Shown piece after piece: positions 57,964 to 64,000 of a stretch of 64,000 nt of DNA. The notes under the pieces are model-generated. The model saw only the letters and a program-made list of their open reading frames with translations, made no database searches and was not told the origin of the DNA. Both the position numbers and the translations under genes were made by a program. Position 1 is the first letter of the stretch. Each line of letters begins with the position of its first letter. This DNA comes from Albugo candida (Eukaryota; Oomycota; Peronosporomycetes; Albuginales; Albuginaceae), in assembly GCA_905220665.1 (NCBI GenBank), contig CAJNAR010000171.1, forward strand, positions 62,001 through 126,000, read 5' to 3'.

Positions 57964-58740
57964 GGATTTGGACAATCTCAAAAACGGAATAGTTCGAACA
58001 TCATTAAATCCTCGAGTTACCTTTTTGGATGATCCTGTGCGTGTTCTACGCGCCAATTCAGTTTGGGGCTCGATTTAGCTTCACATCCAAAAAAAGGTTT
58101 GCAAAGCTTCTCTGCTTGGTGAAGTCAACGATGCTCTCATTCAGAAGGTGCGCTGCGAGCGTGTCGGCAAAGAGTTCATCTTCGTGTCAGGAAACCGTAA
58201 AGTGCCTTCAATATGATGCACGAAGTGGGCTAGATGCCATCTGAACAATCCCGTATTTTTGGACGAAAGTGATGAGAATGTTCAATCTGATATTTTTGTC
58301 CAACAGCGGGATCATATATATGAGCGCTGTACAAGAATGCATCATTATCTCAGTACGCATGATGATTCTCTGTAGCCAGAGGAAGACAAAACGGAAGAAG
58401 AGAAGGTAAAGCGTTACAAATTGATCTTCTGGTCTCGTTTCTACTTCTGTTGTCATCTTACGACGTTATGCTGTCAAAGGAAAAATCAAGGCTTCCATAT
58501 TACGTTATTAAAGAATCTCTGTAGATTGTGTGCTTGCGGGTTCGATACTCTAGCATTGATATAAATAGCTACGAATCGTGATGCTGAAATCATTGATCAT
58601 GTCATAGTTACAAATTGTGGAGAGCTGCGAAATGTTGTTCTTGGAGACGATTTGACCACGTGAAGGAAGGAATCTTATCAAGGAAGATCACATTGCTGGG
58701 AAAAGTTTGCCCCGATGTTGCTTGTATCAGCGAAATAAAA
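57964..58740 (+). pseudogene. tRNA nucleotidyltransferase (CCA-adding enzyme) pseudogene fragment
   Basis: Just after an acceptor-like TTTCAG the frame reads DLDNLKNGIVRTSLNPRVTF followed by LDDPVRVLRA, the signature of eukaryotic CCA-adding enzymes (LKxGxIRTPLxPxxTFxDDPxRVLR). One extra A near 58052 then shifts the frame, and the expected continuation QFGARFSF appears in the next frame. Further pieces in shifting frames include ALIQKVRCERVGKEFIFVSG near 58130 and YYVIKESL near 58500. At least three frame changes and several stops show it is broken. The retained splice-acceptor context suggests a segmental copy, not a retrocopy. The function of the intact enzyme is to add CCA to tRNA 3' ends. 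Confidence 0.7.
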
Positions 58741-59085
58741 GAAAATCGCACAATTTGAGAGCATTGTATTAGCAAAATACGATGCAATCACGACATTAGT
58801 CACTACTAGCAATTTCGATAGAGCGTGGAGCTGAAAGCTTCTTATGACTGTTGGATGTATATGATCAATTACTCCTTGTCGTTTTTCTTTTTTTCAGTGT
58901 TGTAGGGAAATCATGCCATTCGAGTGCTGATGCTTCAGTTGGGCCGGAATTGAAGAAGATTTGGACGAAAGAACATACACAAACTCTGCAAGCATTTCAC
59001 GAGGCTGTACAACCGTGGCGCAGCAAAGCATCGGACCTGATTGCAGGTCGGACCGTGAGAGTGTGCTTCATCTCATAAATTAAGT

Positions 59086-60151
59086 TCATTGTGGTACTAA
59101 AGCAATTGCAAACTCGTTTCTACGTCTACCATGGCGTAATGCCTTAACTGGTAAATGAGGCTTAGCTGACAACGTATCTTGAACCTTTTCCGCGCAGAAA
59201 AAGGCTATTTTGGGTGACTGCTTTGTTTCTAAGACACGAAAACCAATTGCTGCAAGTATTGACGTGAAATACTCGAACGTCATATATTTGGAGTTGTGCA
59301 GACAAGTCAATGGAATCATGACGAAGAGAAACCCCGATGGCTTCAAATGCTTATGGTATAATTCGAGCATTCTACCCCGACTTTGAGCATCCGGGACACA
59401 ATTCAGAACCTGCAATCATGCTTGTTAATATTCACGGTGCCAGCGAGACAAGATGGTGCAACGCACCATGCTGGATACAACGACATGGAAATCACCGGCA
59501 GGGTCAAGAGTGAAGAAGTCTCTTTGCTCAATCCTGTCATGCATTGAATTCAAATCAATCGCTCGGACATCCAACCAAGGACAAGATAGTAGTTGTGTAT
59601 TGATTGCACCAACCTATGAAGATTCAAGAAGTTGTCTCAATTTAACCTAGTGATGAAACATAACGACTTACTTCCAGTACAGACAGAGGAACTTCTCCGG
59701 AACTCGGCCGACGATGATGATTTGTAAGGATCTGAAAGACCCACTTTGATGTTCGATGGAATTTGGTAGATAAAATGCTTGATATATAACAACGTTGTAA
59801 GTGAAGTACTCCACGACTCAAACCGAATAAAAGTACCTTGCCTGCTGATATGCTTCGTGACCTCCAATCTCACGAATTTTTGATTTTATTCGTTCTACTT
59901 CTTCTCGCTTCTCGCGCACGTTGGGTGCCATAGATTCTTCAGCTTCTTTTAAGTCTTTATTGAGTCGATGAAATACCGTTGTGATTTGCCTTGCTTTTCT
60001 TCTTGATTTCTGCAATTGAAAGAAATCTAAGAAATGTATTTTTGATGATTCATAGCTACGCTCATACGCTTTTCTTCGGTGCGATTGAAACATGCTTCTT
60101 TTTCCGCTTACGAAGTTTTGGTTTCTCCGCTTTTTGACTTTGTGATCTCAT
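59086..60151 (-). CDS. BMT2: 25S rRNA adenine-N1 methyltransferase, Bmt2 type
   Basis: Five exons join in phase: 60151..60068, 60009..59837, 59777..59672, 59613..59467 and 59409..59086, giving 277 residues. The basic N-terminus (KLRKRKKKHVSIAPKKS) is nucleolar-like. Then come RQITTVFHRLNKDL and GGHEAYQQASILS, the family's helical lead-in, followed by RTSKWVFQILTN. The SAM-binding strand is VLEVGAINTQ. Next are AIDLNS, VVVSSMVLNCVPDAQSRG, then PSGFLFVMIPLTCLHNSKYM and LAAIGFRVLETKQSPKIAFF, all in Bmt2 order. Bmt2 methylates N1 of one adenine in the large-subunit rRNA. The gene looks fully intact despite the transposon-rich surroundings. Confidence 0.9.
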
Positions 60152-60619
60152 GATTACACTTTTCTGTATGCCAATTATCAGGTTAGTTGTGTGCAATTAT
60201 AACCAGTCACTGAAAAGCATCGGGCGAGTTAGTCGTTTCTAAGGCAACTGACGCTGCGGAATATGGGCACACATGCCAGAAAGTCTGATGTGGAAATGAC
60301 ATGTTGATTGAGTGCCATAAAGAACATAATTCCCTTAATCGATACTGATAATATAATGCTCAATCTAGAGATAGTGGGAGCTTTCCAGAATGATCAGGCT
60401 AGTGCGACAATTTCATATAAAAAAGTACAGCGTTTTAATGCTGCGAAACATTAGATTTTCATTTATATGAAGAATACTCTGTTGGAAGGCCTCAAGAGCG
60501 TGTTTATATGTTTCTGGTCGCACTTGGTACTTAGCCTAAACAATTGGTTAGGATTTTGATTTTCTGAGATAAATAGTCAGCTTTGGCAATTTCCTGTAAC
60601 GTAATCGTCTTCGCAACAG

Positions 60620-61320
60620 TTTATATGCAAGGTTTCACCAGCCAAGGCACATCAGACAATCCGACGGACCAGATGAACCGAATGATGATACTGCTGGAGA
60701 CACTCGGAAATCAACTGGGCAATATCGAAACCCAGCGGAGCGTTGGCTCTCCGTACCAGACCCAGCCGCTCGAACGGAGAAGGTATTGCTGGACCAAGCA
60801 ACCACGTGCAGGGTTTGACAATGTCAGCCCTGGATGCGAAACCGATGCAGCACCGTGAAAGCGGGAATAGGAGAAGCTTTGATATGCCACGCAACATAAA
60901 CGTGCTGGACGGGCTAAATCGAGACATATATAAGGGATATCAAACTAGACATTCATCCATTTGATGGTAAAGAAACATATGCTGGACTTGAAGCGCCGTT
61001 TACCAATTTGACCATCGTTTCTTGCGGCAACTATCTCATCTCCAGCAACCGTCAGGCGGGATTGGAACTAGTAGGTGAAGCTGGACTAACTAGTACGGCA
61101 TCTAAGCGGGATAGCTCTCGTTTATTACGGGAAGCAATTCACTCAATGGATGACTCAGTGCTGTAGCGTCGAAGAAGTGACAGATCGCTTTGACGAATTG
61201 TTCCGGCCCAACATTACCTTAACGCAGTCAACACGCTTTTTACGGCATTAAATCGTCCGGACATTGAAGCAAGTAGTTCAAGTATGCAAAGCCTGACTTC
61301 AAACAAGCTCTGATGGCCCG
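60620..61320 (+). mobile_element. Ty3/gypsy gag relic
   Basis: Pieces of a gypsy gag appear in shifting plus-strand frames: MNRMMILLETLGNQLGNIET near 60675, LDGLNRDIYKGYQ near 60910, and DGKETYAGLEAPFTN near 60970. Stops separate them and no pol region follows, so only a fragment is present. Confidence 0.5.
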
Positions 61321-61589
61321 TGCCAACACAATGATAGAATACATCAGAAGGCAAGCCGAGATATTTTTTTCACTTTTCCCAGCTTATGGATTTCGATCCC
61401 ACTAGTGATACACCAAGCTAGCTGAAGAAATGGACTTAAGACCGAATCGATTCGATCAGGGAATTCATGCCGAAGAAACGAATGAATATCTATAATTGCG
61501 GGAAAAGTGGATGTATAAACTCAGAGATCCAGGAATGAAGACATCGTTTCGAGAATCGGATTCAAAACTTACACCCTTGAAGATAAAAA

Positions 61590-63240
61590 AAGGCACGGAT
61601 ATTTTGACAGCGGATCCAGCAGACATATAGTATCGGATATGAATTAGTTACAGCATCGCAAGGAATGCAAAGTATCATGCGTACTTCCAAACAGGAGGAT
61701 AATGACGATGAAATGGACAGGATCGGCGAAGACTATTGCAGCAGTCAGCAGCTTACCGGTGAATGTTTTCTTGAACGATGTGCTTCGTGCGGAAAATCTT
61801 CCTTGGAACATTATCGCGTATGAAGATTTGGAGGCATGAGGATTCAAATTGATGTATTAAATAGATGGATCGAGAGTTGTTCAACGTAGTTCGATGGTGC
61901 GTTTAAGTCCGAAGAAAATATGGTTAGGAACCTTCTCGGTATAGAGACATATACTCGCTCTAGTTGAGTCCGTGGACAAATCAAACAAGCATATAAGGAG
62001 TCTTCTCCACATTCATCCACGCTTTGATCGTCTGAATGCGTTATTATTAAGCGTATAGCAAAGATTCCCAAGCAGGGATCGAGATTACGACCACCGGCGA
62101 TCGAAATGAGTTCCTTGTGCGGAAAGCAAGAAAACAGAGAGCAACTAGTCTCACCACGGGAACTCAATAAAGCACGTGAAACTGTTTTAGAATTTTTATC
62201 AATTAAGCAGAATTGGTGGAGTTATATGCAGCGATTTCAAGGGCCCGATCACCCAACGTGGGAATCGATATTTGATCAATTCCATCAGCTACAATTCAAA
62301 CTTAATTCAGGTATTATTGGCCAAGACTAAGAATGAAGCAGTAAAAATATTCCAGGATTTTTGATTTACTTTTGAGAATTAATTTGATTGCAAGATACAT
62401 GTTCTACCAACTGATGGTACAGAATTGTCGAGATTTCTTGCAAAAGAAGAGAGAGTACGAAGACAAATTAGCGAGGGCGAAAAAACAAGCATCGAATAGA
62501 AAAGCTGAATAAATGCATAGGACATTCCTCAACTTGGTGCGGTCTATGATCTTGGGAAGCTCTATGGCTTTTTATTTTGGGAAAGATGCTGCTGAATATG
62601 CGACCTATATCCTGAATAGAATCCCAGCCATGTGAATAAAGGAATACAACTTCCTCTGAAGAATTTGACTGAGAAGGATACAAGACTTGTAGATGTCTCG
62701 TAACAATCGGCTCACCTTGTTCGGTTCGAAATCGAAATCGAAAAAAGTCTCTTGAAAAACCCACTGAATGAGGCTCTATTATCATAGAATACGATGAAAC
62801 GTAGGGTACAAATTGTATTCACCCAAATCAAAGACGGTGATTAGTACTCAGCATATATCAAGACTCGACGTTAGAAGGAGCAAATTGAAAATAATAATTC
62901 CAAGGGCCGTCAAATCTGGAACGCAACCGTCTTCGCTAACCTACCAACATTCTCCCGTACGATGCTACTTCCTTGCAGAAAAAGATCATGTCTTACAGCC
63001 CTTGTTCAACTTTCCAACCAAAAACGGTTGAGGCTATCAATCGATAAGTCAGCAAGCTAATAGCATCGGTATTCTTGAAAAAAAAATGGCTTTTTTTCTA
63101 CCTATATTGGCTGAAGAGAGCAAGTTAGAGAGAAAATTAGTGCTTCTCGGAAGAAACTCCATTGATCTTACTGACTTTGCCGAGAGTCTTCATTTGATTG
63201 TACTTGAAGCGAATGAGAATCAACCCATTGAATAAATGAA
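61590..63240 (+). mobile_element. Copia retrotransposon relic 3 (different family)
   Basis: A protease active-site region (SGSSRHIVSD near 61620) is followed in other frames by an NVFLNDVLRAENLPWNII segment (61760-61820). A decayed integrase end follows, with AAEYATYILNRIPA near 62590 and a YSPKSKTVISTQHISRLD stretch near 62830. Stops and frameshifts are dense. The protease motif DSGSS is the Copia family's, but the sequence differs from relics 1 and 2. Confidence 0.6.
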
Positions 63241-63324
63241 GAGAGACTTCTTAGAATTACCAAAACATAATGGAATTTGGTGTGATTCAAGCAGGTAGTT
63301 TAGTTGCAGATTCAAACATACACT

Positions 63325-63348
63325 CCGCGACAAATAGATAGGGACACC
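63325..63348. repeat. Tc1-type terminal-repeat-like motif, copy 1
   Basis: CCGCGACAAATAGATAGGG followed by ACACC, nearly identical to the copy at 63499-63522 and in the same orientation. No transposase lies between the two. Confidence 0.5.
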
Positions 63349-63498
63349 TTTTTTTGTGGTAATTGAACACTGAAAGAGGGCTATATTGTTGCAAATACCA
63401 TGAATATGTCCAATAACTTGACTGCATTTCTAATGTGCAATCAGAATTGAATTTGGAGTTTTGGATCAAACGTTATCGTCCTAAAAGTGAAAACAGGA

Positions 63499-63522
63499 CC
63501 GCGACAAAATGATAGGGACACC
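63499..63522. repeat. Tc1-type terminal-repeat-like motif, copy 2
   Basis: CCGCGACAAAATGATAGGG followed by ACACC, about 60 bp beyond the 3' end of the Tc1 transposase frame, where the element's terminal inverted repeat should lie. Confidence 0.55.
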
Positions 63523-63578
63523 AGCTATATTACACGATCCTCAGCTCTGGTCAACTCATTATGACATGTAGATGCATG

Positions 63579-64000
63579 CTAGTAGTGTGTCTTCGATCCC
63601 TTTAGCTCGACCACTTCCAAGCAGCAATCGTCCATGAAGTTTAGGAGAGATTCCAGCCTCGCTGGACTGATGTCCGACCATGCTTTCTTGACCGAGGCTT
63701 CTAGCTTTCCCACGGAGTGATATTGGCGTCCGTTTCCGTACAAAGCACGCGCCATGTCTCCCCAGAGGTTCTCTATTGGATTTAGATCGGTTGAGAGTGC
63801 TGGCCAATACATCACGTTGATATTGAGGTCGCTCAAAAATGCTCTAGTAGCTTGTGACGCATGAATGCTCGCATTATCTTGTTGAAATACGTAACCATCT
63901 TTGCGCAAACTGTCTGCAAATGGAAAGAGATGGTTGGTCAATGTTTCCTGATAGTCGAATGAGTCCTGGCGGCCACTCAATCTGGCCAACGACGTCACTC
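63579..64000 (-). CDS. Tc1/mariner transposase, C-terminal part (5'-partial at window edge)
   Basis: The frame is open from the right edge to the stop at 63579, about 139 residues. It contains YVFQQDNASIHAS with the second catalytic aspartate and ALSTDLNPIENLWGDMAR with the glutamate. The spacing between them is 34 residues, which is the DD34E hallmark of Tc1-type elements. The first aspartate and the DNA-binding helices lie beyond the window. No frameshift is seen in the visible part, so this copy may be young, in contrast to the Copia relics next to it. Confidence 0.8.
   Translation of the reverse strand, partial: VTSLARLSGRQDSFDYQETLTNHLFPFADSLRKDGYVFQQDNASIHASQATRAFLSDLNINVMYWPALSTDLNPIENLWGDMARALYGNGRQYHSVGKLEASVKKAWSDISPARLESLLNFMDDCCLEVVELKGSKTHY

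Noticed and set aside
58530..58560. GGGTTCGATACTC, resembling a tRNA T-loop
   Set aside because: No acceptor stem, D-arm or anticodon arm can be folded around it.
58851..59078. Open frame with hydrophobic start and VGPELKKIWTKEHTQTL, looking like a secreted or CCA-enzyme C-terminal piece
   Set aside because: It opens at TTG, not ATG, and no splice link to the CCA-like pseudogene could be shown, so it was left out of the feature list.

Overview
This is nuclear DNA from a eukaryote with a compact genome. The predicted introns are short (about 30 to 100 nt, GT..AG) and intergenic gaps are often below 250 bp. The gene set is stramenopile-like: EF-hand/WD40 proteins, a four-domain Ca2+ channel, a cyclic-nucleotide-domain/carrier-like fusion, and a mixture of Copia, Ty3/gypsy, MULE, hAT and Tc1 elements. 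Together with a candidate secreted effector, this points to an oomycete, perhaps a white rust such as Albugo. The assignment is an inference from gene content; no species marker is present.

Bases 1-37,100 are gene-dense. From the left: a 3'-partial helical protein; an EF-hand/WD40 protein (copy A); a PX-VPS9 Rab-GEF; a small ubiquitin-fold protein; mitochondrial F1-ATPase beta; PP2A B56 regulatory subunit; a cNMP-domain/carrier-like fusion; a second EF-hand/WD40 protein (copy B). All of these are on the minus strand. Then come a ubiquitin-like-domain protein (+), a small unknown ORF and NOP10 (-), Ran GTPase (+), a DUF4604/KIAA1143-like protein (-), an 1847-residue four-domain Ca2+ channel with N-terminal EF-hands (-), a C2-domain protein (-), an intact BED/hAT-transposase-derived protein (-), a divergent TATA-binding-protein relative (+) and a SAM-domain protein (+).

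Bases 37,100-64,000 are gene-poor and rich in broken transposons: a Ty3/gypsy chromovirus relic, two related Copia relics (one with gag and integrase on opposite strands and LTR hairpins), a MULE relic, a further gypsy gag relic, a third Copia relic, and a Tc1/mariner transposase running off the right edge. Within this stretch, at 54.7-60.2 kb, lie a four-exon coiled-coil gene whose stop codon overlaps the start of a signal-peptide ORF with a QxLR/acidic motif, a small single-pass membrane protein, a decayed tRNA nucleotidyltransferase copy, and an intact Bmt2-type 25S rRNA methyltransferase. Bases 49.2-53.1 kb hold nothing I can recognise.

Functionally the dense half combines translation and ribosome biogenesis (NOP10, and Bmt2 further right), Ran transport, ATP synthesis, PP2A and Rab5-type signalling. 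It also has several calcium-linked proteins: the channel, the C2 protein and two EF-hand/WD40 proteins. Exon joins were worked out by eye from splice consensus, reading-frame phase and recalled family alignments; no RNA evidence was available.
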